From Heracleum sosnowskyi (taxonomy: Eukaryota; Streptophyta; Magnoliopsida; Apiales; Apiaceae): a stretch of 64,000 bases of DNA. The DNA lies in contig JAUIZM010000017.1 of assembly GCA_030848705.1 (NCBI GenBank), forward strand, positions 744,001-808,000, read 5' to 3'. Numbering within the stretch: position 1 is the first letter of the stretch; each line of letters begins with the position of its first letter. The position numbers were made by a program, and so were the translations under genes. A model generated the notes under the pieces. That model made no database searches, was not told the origin of the DNA, and saw nothing but the letters and a program-made list of their open reading frames with translations. Positions 1 to 9,293 of the stretch are shown one piece after another.

Positions 1-1199
1 TGAGGAGGCTCATGCTTATGCCGAGCTCACCAAGGGCAACTATACTACATTGGCTTGAGAGCTCCTGGATGAGTTTCAGCTTAAGTCCCTGGGACTTTCG
101 AGCGTATCAGACAAGGGTAACTCTCATTCCAGACTTTTCTTTTATTTATCTAAGATTTTCTTATACCCACTGCTTCTTTTCTTGTGTTTTTGCAGATGCG
201 GGCTTTATAAATAAATCCAACGAGCCCCTAGATGGAGAAACAACTAGGATGAAGAGGGCTCGTTTGGGAGTGAAAGATCCTCGGGCTGCTTCAGGTGTCC
301 CAGCCTTTTTAAGGCCTCACGAGGATACTGTTGAGGAGGTTGAGGCTCCTGCCTCAGCCAAGAGCTCTGTTTGGCGCCTCAACTGGGGTATTAGGAAGAA
401 GGACACAGTCGTGGGGGTGTTCAAGCATGCCAGTGAGTGGTCTTATCACTCTCTCACCCCTTGTGACTACAAGGACTTCGTTTCTAACTCCACTTTGGAG
501 GGAGTGGAGCATGCAGGCGCTCAGGATATTGCTGCAGTAAGTTCTTACTTCCCTTTTTCTTTGTAGTTTTTAATATATTTCAAGTTTCTATCTTGACTTG
601 TAATTTGCTTGCAGGCTAATGCCAACTTCCAAGGGGCTCTCTTTCAAGCCAAGGCTTGGCGCTCATCTTCAGAGGCCAACCAAGGCAAGTTTGAGAAGTC
701 CCAGGAGGAGGTGGGTTCTCTGAAGGCCACTCTGGCTAGGAGGGAGAAAGAGCTGGCTGATTCCCAGGCTGAACTGGTTTCATTGAGGAGGGGCAAGGAT
801 GATTTTATCGATGAGTACCTTGACTCCCAGGAGTATAAGGACTTAATTGGTAAACATGACGAGCTCCTATTCCCAGTTCAGTTCACTAAGGGATGGGATG
901 GCGCCTTAGCTGAAGTCTTGGAGAAGATACCTGGATCTCTCATCCTTTCTGACTTTCCGAGCCCTTATGCCCCTACCCCTTTAGAGGTGGCTTTGGCTGG
1001 AGAAGATGATATGACGGAGGACGACAGGATTCTGGATCTAGGGCATTCTTCTCCCCCTGGTCAGTTAGCCGGTGCTGATTCTGCAGCTACTCGCCCTGGT
1101 TTTGATTCTGACTCAGAAGAAGGGGAGGCTGATACCGGCGACAAGGGGGATGATGCATTGTTTGTAGTTTTATTTATGGCCATTCATGGCTTGTACTAG
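1..1199 (+). pseudogene. Antisense additional ORF of the Tat element, two introns, one premature stop
   Basis: Three coding blocks, about 2-116, 196-536 and 615-1199, join in frame across two short introns. Intron 117-195 begins GTAAC and ends TTTTTGCAG (phase 1); intron 537-614 begins GTAAG and ends CTTGCAG (phase 0). The product has a conserved N-terminal part, a coiled coil rich in Glu, Lys, Ala and Ser (about 640-790), and an acidic tail. It is truncated at the window edge and an in-frame TGA at 56-58 breaks it, probably a decayed CGA. It lies downstream of integrase in the opposite orientation, where Tat elements often carry an additional ORF related to the 'putative gypsy type transposon' family. 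Its function is unknown. A host gene beside the element is a less likely reading. Confidence 0.7.
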
Positions 1200-1470
1200 T
1201 TTTTATGTATTTCCAGCCTACGGGCTTAACTTAACTTTTATTTAAGTCTTAACTTTGTTTTTCTTCCAGCTTTTTACATTCTTGATTTTGCATGCTTAGT
1301 TAACATGTCTATCAGAATGCAATACACATAAAGCATAATGAAAACATAAGAATATGGAATTCATAACTTTGAAAATGGGTTCAACCCCTACATAATACTC
1401 AAGTTTAAAAACTTGGATTGGTTTCGTCGACCTTATTTCTACTTGTCCTAATAGTGAGTCCAATCAGGAC

Positions 1471-2490
1471 TTAAACATAATAGACGTTCAAGTTTGCAGC
1501 ATGCCAAGTCCTTGGCACTTCAATCCCTTCCAGGGTTTCCAATTTGTAGGTGCCTCGACCAAATACGTTCTTAACGCGATATGGTCCTTCCCAATTTGGG
1601 GCCAACTTGCCTTTTTGTCCAACTCCGGATGCCTCAATCTTTCGGAGGACTAAGTCTCCTTGACTGAAGAACCTCTCTTTAACCCTTAGGTTGTAATAGA
1701 AAGATGCTCGTTTCTGATGTTCAACTATCTTGGCGTTTGCCTCATCCCTAACTTCATCAATTAGATCTAAAGCTAGCCTCAAGCCTTCTTCATTTTCTTC
1801 TGGCTCATAAGCCTCAACTCTTGGAGACGTGTGAGTAATCTCCACTGGAACCACTGCCTCTGCCCCATATGCCAACATAAAGGGGGTTGCTCCAGTGGTG
1901 ACTTTACGAGTAGTACGATATGCCCATAGTATGAGGAGCAATTCATCTACCCAAGTGTTTCTAGAGCGTTCAACTCTTTTCTTTAGTCCATCCAGGATAA
2001 TTCGATTGGCAACCTCAGTTTGCCCATTTGCTTGAGGATGGGCAACAAAAGTGAAGCGTAACTTGATATCATTCTCATCACAATACTTCTTGAATTCTTC
2101 ATTGTTGAACTGAGTTCCATTGTCTGTGACCAAGATACATGGAATCCCATATCTGCATATCACATTCTCCCAGAAGAAATGCATCACCTGTTTGGTGGTT
2201 ATCTTGGCTAAAGGTTTAGCCTCAATCCACTTGGTGAAGTAGTCGATTGCCACTATCAAGAACTTTCTTTGCGCACTTGCCATTGGAAATGGTCCAAGTA
2301 TATCCATCCCCCACATGGCGAATGAGATAGGTGAGTTTATGGACGTCATCATCTCTGAAGGTTGTCTAACCACTGGTGCATGTTTTTGGCACCGTTCACA
2401 CCTCTTCACGTAGCTTTTAGCATCTGCAAGTATGCTTGGCCAATAAAAACCTAGACGAGTGACTTTATGAGCAAGGGCTCTGCCCCCCAA
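1471..2490 (-). pseudogene. Tat gypsy integrase segment of pol
   Basis: This 339-residue open segment is the integrase. It keeps part of the HHCC zinc region (the CERCQKH motif near residue 35), then the catalytic core with Asp in GMDILGPFP, Asp in VTDNGTQF and Glu in NGQTEVANR, followed by a C-terminal domain that ends in WHAANLNVYYV. The core residues look intact. An in-frame TAG near 2521 separates it from the RNase H segment; in a working element both would belong to one polyprotein. Integrase would insert the cDNA copy into host DNA. Confidence 0.9.
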
Positions 2491-2520
2491 GTGCTGCCCA
2501 CAAATTCCTTCGTGTACCTC

Positions 2521-3219
2521 CTATAAGGCCAATTCTGCCTCTTGGGGTCTCAAGCATTTCAGATAAGGAATGATGAAAGACTTTTTGTATAGGATTCCCT
2601 CAATCAGGGCATACCTTAGTGCTCTCACATATAGCTTTCGTGCTTCTGAAGTATCGTTGGGTAACCACCCAGTTTCCAAATGAGCTTTGATGGGATCCAT
2701 CCAACAACTAGCAACATCAATAGGTGCTACCAACTTTCCATTGATGCTTGGGGTCTTCAAGACTTGGAAGTATACACTTCCAGCGTAGTTCTCAATTTCA
2801 GAAGAAGCAAACTTAGACAAGGCATCAGCCTTCATGTTCTCTTCCCTTGGAATATGTTCCACATAGCATTCATCAAACTGAGTCATGATGGCCTTGACAA
2901 GTTTTAAGTACTTAGCCATGACTTCATCTCTGGCCTCAAACTCCCCATTTACTTGGGAAACCACTAGCCTCGAGTCTCCACACACTTTCAGAGTTTTAAC
3001 TCTCAAGGCTCCAGCCAGCCCTAAGCCAGCTATCAGGGCTTCGTATTTAGCTTCATTGTTTGTCGTTGGGAAGTCAAGTTTTAGTGCGTACTCTATGAGA
3101 AATCCATCAGGACTTTGTAGCACCAAACCTGCTCCACTTGATTTTGTTTTTGATGCTCCATCAAAATAGAGCACCCAATATTCTTTGAACTCCATCTCTA
3201 GATCTTTCTCATCTTCCAC
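2521..3219 (-). pseudogene. Additional (archaeal-type) RNase H segment of Tat pol
   Basis: This segment starts with a beta strand carrying YFDGASK, then NNEAKYEAL, GDSRLVVSQV and REENMKADALSKF, which supply the Asp-Glu-Asp-Asp pattern of RNase H. It follows the ordinary RT-linked RNase H and precedes integrase. Tat elements are known to have gained a second RNase H of this type, so its presence supports the lineage call. The following 80 residues lead into the integrase zinc region. Stops at both ends isolate it from its neighbours. Confidence 0.8.
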
Positions 3220-3221
3220 TA

Positions 3222-4667
3222 TTACTTCCTGCCCCCGACTTCTTGGTTGTCAATGGTGCATTCAACCATGAAGTCAGCAAGTGCCTGAGCTTTTATGGTC
3301 GTTCGAGGCTTATACTTGATGTCAAATTCGCCCAATTCAATAGCCCATTTGATCAATCTTCCACTGACTTGAGGGCTATGCAAGATGTTTCTTAGAGGTT
3401 GATTAGTGAAGACCTCTATCTTGTGAGCCTGGAAGTACGGGCGTAGCTTTCTTGAGGCCATTATCAAGGCTAAGGCAAACTTCTCAATCGTAGAGTAGTT
3501 TATTTCTGCCCCATGTAGAATCTTACTCACGTAGTAGATGGGTTTCTGAACCTTCAATTCTTCTTTTACCAAAACGGCTCCGAGGGCTGTGTTAGAAATC
3601 GCCAAGTACAAATAAAGAGTTTCTCCTGGCTTTGGCTTTGCCAACAGTGGTACCTCAGCCATGTATTTCTTCAGGGCCTCAAAGGCCTCTTGGCTTTCAG
3701 TCGTCCACTCAAAATTTTTCACGTTCTTGAGTGCTTTGAAGAAGGGTAAACACTTCTCTCCTGACTTGGAGATGAATCTTCCCAATGATGCCACTCTTCC
3801 CGTTAGTTTCTGGACATCCTTGACAGCCCGTGGTGGTTCCATATCTAGAATTGCTTTGATTTTGTCGGGATTAGCCTCGATTCCTCTTTTGGAAACCATC
3901 AGGCCTAAGAACTTTCCCGAGCCCACACCAAAGGCACACTTAGCTGGATTCAACATCATCTTGTGGTGCCTCGGCACTTCAAATGCTTCCCGTAGATGGT
4001 TTATGTGATCGGCCTTATCGAGGCTTTTAACCAGCATGTCATCCACATAAACCTCCATGGTTTTTCCAATCAGGTGTCCAAAAATTTTGTTCACCAATCT
4101 TTGATAGGTTGCCCCTGCATTCTTAAGTCCAAATGACATGACTAGATAACAGAAAACACCAAAGTCAGTGATGAATGATACCTTAGAGATGTCATCTTTG
4201 TGCATTTTGATTTGGTTGTATCCACTGAAGCCATCCATGAAACTTAGCATCTCGTGCCCAGCTGTGGCATGTATTAGGGCATCAATCCTTGGTAAGGGAA
4301 AACAATCCTTAGGACATGCATCATTCAAATCAGTGAAGTCCACACACATCCTCCATTTCCCATTGGCCTTTTTGACCATCATTGGGTTAGCCAACCATTA
4401 TGGGAATTGTATCTCTTCAATGAACCCGTCCTCCAGAAGATTCTCAACTTCTTGTTTAATGGCCTCTTGCCTTTCTGGAGCAAAATTTCTCTTCTTCTGT
4501 TTCACCGTCTTCCTTTCAGGATCCACATTTAACTTGTGGGTTATCAGTTGGGGATCAATCCCTGGCATGTCAGCCGCTGTCCAAGCAAAAACGTCATTGT
4601 TCTCTTGAAGAAAAGATATGAGCTTGCTTTTCAATGGTTCAGGCAATAATGCTCCAACATAAGTCAC
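3222..4667 (-). pseudogene. Tat gypsy reverse transcriptase with RT-linked RNase H
   Basis: Two blocks, 4667-4398 and 4394-3222, are split by a single stop between an FIEEIQFP and a WLANPMMVKK motif. The RT core shows KWRMCVDFTDLNDACPKD, FSGYNQIKM, SFGLKNAGATYQR and the catalytic VYVDDMLVKS. The RT-linked RNase H follows (LYLYLAISNTALGAVL, then YFQAHKIEVFTNQPLR). Both catalytic aspartates of YVDD are kept, so the enzyme fold decayed mostly through nonsense changes. Confidence 0.9.
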
Positions 4668-4758
4668 CTTCTCCGGTTCACCGGGGACTAAGGGAATTGG
4701 GATTAAATCCTCAGCTGGTTTCCCTCTTCAGTCCTCATTGTCACTAGTATCCATGTCT

Positions 4759-5994
4759 TTAATGGGGAGAACCTGCCCCCCCGATTCCATCATGCCTTAA
4801 CGCGGCTACGTAACAACTTCTAGCCATCTTTTGGTCTCCCCGTTCTTCACCAATTCCATTCCTCGTTGGGAACTTGATTTTCAGATGATAGGATGAGGCA
4901 ACGGCCTTGAACGCATGAAGACCAGTTCTTCCCAGGATTGCATTATAAGTCAAAGTTGCCTTTATAACTATGAAGTTCAACATCTGAGTAGACGTATTCG
5001 GCCCTTGCCCCATCGTCATTGGGAGTTGGATAGTGCCTTCCACCTTTGATTCCACTCCATTGAATCCATATATGGGCATATTTGAGGGTGTCAACTAAGA
5101 GTCAGTATAGCCCATCTTGATAAAAGCATCATGGAACAAGATGTCCACTGAAGCTCCATTGTCGACCAAAACTCTCTTTGTTTCAGAATTCCCTATCACA
5201 GGCACGATGACTAAGGGATCATCGTGGGGAAACTTCACTCCCTCTAGGTCTGAATCATCAAAACATATTGATACTTCTGTTCGGGCACGTTTCGGTGCTT
5301 CTCCGACCACAATCATTACTTCTCGAGCATAAGCCTTTCTTGAGTTTCGGGAGGACCCAGCAACAGTTGGCCCTCTGAATATCATGTTGATTACCGGCCC
5401 TCGGGGTTTGGGATTTCGATCTTGATCGTTGTCCCTTCTGTCATAGTCCTTCCTTTCATAATTTCCTCTTTGACTCCCTTGATTTCCATCCTTGGTGAAT
5501 TTATTGAGCTTTCCTCTCCGTATCAGAAATTCAATCTCATCTTTCAGTTGTCTACAATCGTTGGTGTCGTGGCCAACTTCTTTATGGAATCGACAAAATT
5601 GGTTTTGGTTCCGTTTGGACATGTCAGCCCTCATTGGCTTCGGCCATTTGAGATCCTCTTCCTTTGCTATCTCCATTAGAATTTGACTCCTGGGAGTATT
5701 CAATCTTGCATACTCTGTAAACTTTGGGCCAAAATTGTTTCTCTTAGGTGGAGAATTAGAACTTTTTGACGTTCTAGGAAACTTTTCCTTGACGTCATAC
5801 TCCTGTGTTTCCTTTCTCTTCTTTGGATTTCCACTACCACCAGTAGTGGGTTCATACTTTCTCATACTTTTTTCAGCCTTGATGTACTTTCCGGCTCTAT
5901 CTTGGAGCTTCAGCATGCTCTCGGGTGGATGTTTTGCCAATGATCTTTTGAAGTGATCATCAGTAGTTCCTTGCTGCAGGGCTATCATAGCCAC
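4759..5994 (-). pseudogene. Tat gypsy nucleocapsid and aspartic protease region
   Basis: Block 5994-5095 has the C-terminal half of gag, a zinc-knuckle-like CRFHKEVGHDTNDC motif (residues near 134-147), basic Arg/Asp/Asn-rich linkers, and the start of the protease with the active-site motif VDNGASVDILF. A stop just after MGYTDS separates it from block 5094-4759, which holds the rest of the protease including the AILGRTGLHAF hydrophobic strand. The Asn-Gly in place of the usual Ser/Thr-Gly is normal for this lineage. Confidence 0.85.
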
Positions 5995-6036
5995 TTTGTC
6001 CTCTAAGTCCGGGACTTTCAGAGCCTCCCGAGTGAA

Positions 6037-7159
6037 TCAGTTGATATAATCCCTTAGGGCTTCATTCTTTCCTTGCTGGATTCCCATGAGTGATGCAGAA
6101 TTTTTCTCATGCACTCTCCCACTAACGAATTGATTGATGAAAGCTTTGCTTAGTTCCTTGAATGATCCAATAGAGTTGGGAGGAAGACGGCTATACCAGC
6201 GTTGGGCCATACCTGCCAAGGTTTGGGGAAACGCCCTACACTTAACCGCATCATTGGTTGGCTGCAACAGCTGTGCGTTGGAGAAGGTTCTTACATGATT
6301 TGCGGGATCCCACGTTCCATCATAAGCTTTAATCGTTGGCATCTTGAATTTCCTGGATATAGTAGCTTTCATGATGTCTTGAGTAAATGGTGGTGTAGAA
6401 TCATCAGGATCTCCTAGGGGCAACAAAATACTAGGGTCACCCCTTGGGGCTTCAGCCCTCTTGGTTCTTCTTGGTGTTGGGTCCAAGTTAATCACAGGGA
6501 CTCGTTGAGTTCTTGCTGCTTCCTCTTCTGCCAATAATTTTTTGAGCCTTGCAGCCTCTGCCTCATGGGCCGCAATCTTTTCCTTAGTAGTTTGGGATTG
6601 TTCCCGATTTGTTTGAGAAGAACGTCTTCTCCTTGGGGCAACATCCCTTTCTTCTTCAGTTGTGTCATTCTCATCCTCGGTGTAGGGTCCCGAGTAATCT
6701 CGAATCAAAGGGTCCTTCGAGTTTGAGTGTGTTGATTTTGGGGTCCCAGACCTTGTATATAAGGAGGAACGTATGCCTCGTGATAGGTGGAATTGAGACC
6801 ACTACCACCTGCCATGGGTCGAGGAGGCATACCATAGCTTGGCATCCCCAAAGTCTGAGTTGCATATTGGGGGAGATCAGTAGTATGGAGTTGGAGACCA
6901 CTTGATGCATTCATGAGCAGTGAGGAGGTCGTGATTGGTTGCTGGTGAGCGGTCTCTTGTGGATTAGATCCATAAATGACCATCTGCAGGGGATTCGTCT
7001 CTTCAACCGAAATTGGGATCTCCGGTCCTTCAGTAGTGGTGAGGGGGATATTCGCCCCTTGAGTGCCAGTGGTTGATTTCCGTGAGCATCAGCCTTAGAG
7101 GTGATAGGAAGCTCCTCGGAAGTTTGAGTATCTCGAGTTGTTCTTCGTGTGTTTGCCAT
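6037..7159 (-). pseudogene. Tat gypsy Gag (capsid) N-terminal region
   Basis: The probable start is ATG at 7159-7157 (MANTRRTTRD), just downstream of the PBS. The frame changes near 7060 and near 6705. Block 6708-6037 holds a Lys/Glu-rich coiled coil and the retrotransposon gag domain (KMPTIKAYDGTWDPANHV, WYSRLPPNSIGSF, FINQFVSGR). It ends at a TGA that replaces an expected Arg codon before FTREALK. The protein would form the virus-like particle core. It is clearly nonfunctional here. Confidence 0.85.
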
Positions 7160-7174
7160 GGTTGATGTTGTCTT

Positions 7175-7190
7175 CCCACAGACGACGCCA
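7175..7190 (-). promoter_or_regulatory. Primer-binding site of the Tat element
   Basis: On the minus strand this reads TGGCGTCGTCTGTGGG and lies two bases inside the LTR end (...CCATAACA at 7193). It is one change away from TGGCGCCGTCTGTGGG, the form common just downstream of Tat 5' LTRs. It marks the start of minus-strand cDNA synthesis. Confidence 0.8.
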
Positions 7191-7192
7191 AA

Positions 7193-7640
7193 TGTTATGG
7201 ATTAAAAAAACGTACTTGTGAATTAATTATTAGGGTTTAGAGAGCTTCGAGCTTTAATGACTGTTCTTGCGTTTCAAGACTTAATCGGTCCTCACAAGAT
7301 GCCTGCGTATCTCAATCAGTGCTGAGAATCAAGCCAAAAACGTAGTTCTGATTGTAGGATCAGGTCCTTTATATAGGTGTTAGGAGCCTTGTATTTAGAG
7401 TAAGTTTAAGAGTCTTAGCTAATAAGTCTCCTTTTTGATAATGGATAAACATTGTATTTCTTGCTGGAGAAGTCTTTTCCTTGTTGATAAAGGCTATGAC
7501 TCATTAATTGGGATTCCGGATCCTTTTTTGATGAATTTACCATATTTTGGACTATTTTCATGAGATGTATATTTTCCCTATTTACTAATTACGAAATTAA
7601 TAAATAATCAGAGTTTTGAGCCTTGAATATTGGGTCTTTC
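7193..7640 (-). repeat. 5' LTR of the Tat element (outer end not resolved)
   Basis: The inner boundary is the CA (minus strand) at 7194-7193 followed by the PBS. A TATA box, CCTATATAAAGG on the minus strand at about 7369-7380, sits where an LTR promoter should be, followed by a transcribed leader toward gag. The partner LTR is outside the window, so the upstream end and the target duplication cannot be fixed. Confidence 0.6.
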
Positions 7641-8908
7641 CAATGAATTAATAATTATATTTCTATAATTACTTTTATGTCCATATCAATTATAAAACTT
7701 TACTATTTTAGGAAATTTTTGGAATATAAAGAATTGAGAAGAACATTAAAAAAAAATGTAAAGAAATGAGAGAGACAAATTGAATAATTTATTACGGACT
7801 CTTTGAATATTATTTCAATACAAGCAGTCAAGCTTGGCCACAATTTTTACATGCAACTAAGATCGACATAAATAAATTAAGTAGTATTAATGATTAGAAA
7901 TTCAAGTAAATCTATGCACTCTGAAGTTTCCGTTGGTTAACTTCTTTTACAATGGCAGTGTAAACACTGCAATTAAAGCATTGAAATTTAAGGTTTACTT
8001 TTGTCAAAAAGAATAAAAAAAGAAAGAATGGTTGTTGAGAAAGTTTTTGGTTGGGTTGGCTCAACACTGCACTATGGTCTATGGTGCTATTTATAACATC
8101 GGTCAGCAGTTGGTAAAATTTGCTTTCTCTGCACCATTACTGTTTTTTCAATATATTTCAAAGTTGAAAGATTTGTCAAAATTTTTATATGATGTGTCGG
8201 ATAAATGTATGTTTAAAAGCATAACTAATGTAAATATTAAATCGTAACATCCCAGTCCCGTATAAGAAAATTTGAGATTTTAATTTAGTTTATAAAACAA
8301 AAATATAATTATTAATTGCATCAATAAATCATAATTTTTTAAAGACGTGTAATGGTGTGTGGACTACCTATATTATTGCATAATGGACAGATGTCCGGAA
8401 ATGAGAACAAGCCGGCTAATATTAACTAGAGAGATGTAGTCTTGGACTTGTGAATTATCCATTCAAGTCCGGATCTATGAGTCATTCGTTCAAACTTAAG
8501 ACGTCAAGAGTTTAACTTGGGAGTTTATAACACACCGTCAAAAGTTTAATGGGGAGTTTGTAACATTTCGGTCCCACATTGAAAAAATTTGATACTTTAA
8601 TTTAGTTTATAAGATAAAGTATTACTATTAATTACACTAATAAATCATAATTTTTGGATGCTTATAATAAAATTGTCATTATCTAAATTGACCAAATTTA
8701 ATTCAATAAACTTTGGCTTATTTCGAACTTGAAATCAAGACTTCACCCGATTTTCAGAAAAAAATCAGTAACTTAAGCCGGATACCACTACTCTAGTACT
8801 CTGAAATAATAAAATACAAGGTGTATGATATATTGTGTGAGGAAATTAATACTAACATAGATTGGATCTATTGAAATAGGAAAGACAAAGTAAAAAGTAG
8901 GAGGTGGG
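7641..8908. other. AT-rich spacer with a ~90-bp direct repeat
   Basis: No gene is supported here; the open frame at 8032-8247 has no recognisable content. A direct repeat is visible: about 8244-8340 and 8560-8657 both begin GTAACAT and share TTTAATTTAGTTTATAA and AATAAATCATAATTTTT. The two copies are ~315 bp apart. This could be a decayed small LTR pair or a simple duplication. No PBS was seen between them. Confidence 0.5.
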
Positions 8909-9262
8909 AGTCAAGTGAGTCACATCACAACTGCAATACACACTCCTCCAAAATCAATCAAAGGATAAGAACCATTAATCAATCAATCCCACACCAAGCA
9001 ACAAACCGCATTTTCCCTGTAAGAAAAACACCCACATATACTTACACTCTCACACACACTTTTACATCCATTTTCTTCTCTTACATCAATTTCCAGATCA
9101 AGCAACAACCACTTTTTTAACATAGTACTATACACACACATGATACATGAGAGACGCAACAAAAGTGAAGCAGTGTCTGTTTAGACTCAAGTTTCTATTA
9201 TAATTCAAGTAAAGATTAAATCTTTCTCTGCTGCCTCAATTTCACAACTTGAAGAAAGTCAA
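8688..9262 (+). promoter_or_regulatory. WRKY gene promoter and 5' leader with three W-boxes
   Basis: Upstream of the WRKY start codon at 9294 there are three W-box elements (TTGAC followed by C or T): TTGACC at 8688-8693 (+), TTGACT at 8909-8914 (minus) and TTGACT at 9257-9262 (minus). The last lies in the probable leader. The leader is rich in short CA and CT runs between about 8930 and 9130. W-boxes are the binding sites of WRKY proteins, so self- or cross-regulation is plausible. A clear TATA box was not identified. Confidence 0.45.
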
Positions 9263-9293
9263 CTCATAATTATAGATACAGATAAGCAAGAAA

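Larger units (their letters stand above)
1..7640 (-). mobile_element. Ty3/gypsy retrotransposon, Tat lineage, decayed, left end outside window
   Basis: Read on the minus strand, the order is 5' LTR (from 7193 upward), primer-binding site, gag, protease, reverse transcriptase, an extra RNase H, integrase, and then a plus-strand additional ORF. The 3' LTR should lie left of base 1. This order, the YVDDMLVKS reverse-transcriptase motif, the GSS/GAS-type protease site and the RNase H placed between RT and integrase fit the Tat group of plant gypsy elements. The polyprotein is cut by about seven stops or frameshifts, so this copy cannot work alone. The outer end of the 5' LTR was not located; 7640 is only a working limit. 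Confidence 0.85.

Noticed and set aside
8032..8247. 71-codon open frame upstream of WRKY
   Set aside because: No domain, no promoter or splice context, and it overlaps the direct-repeat region.
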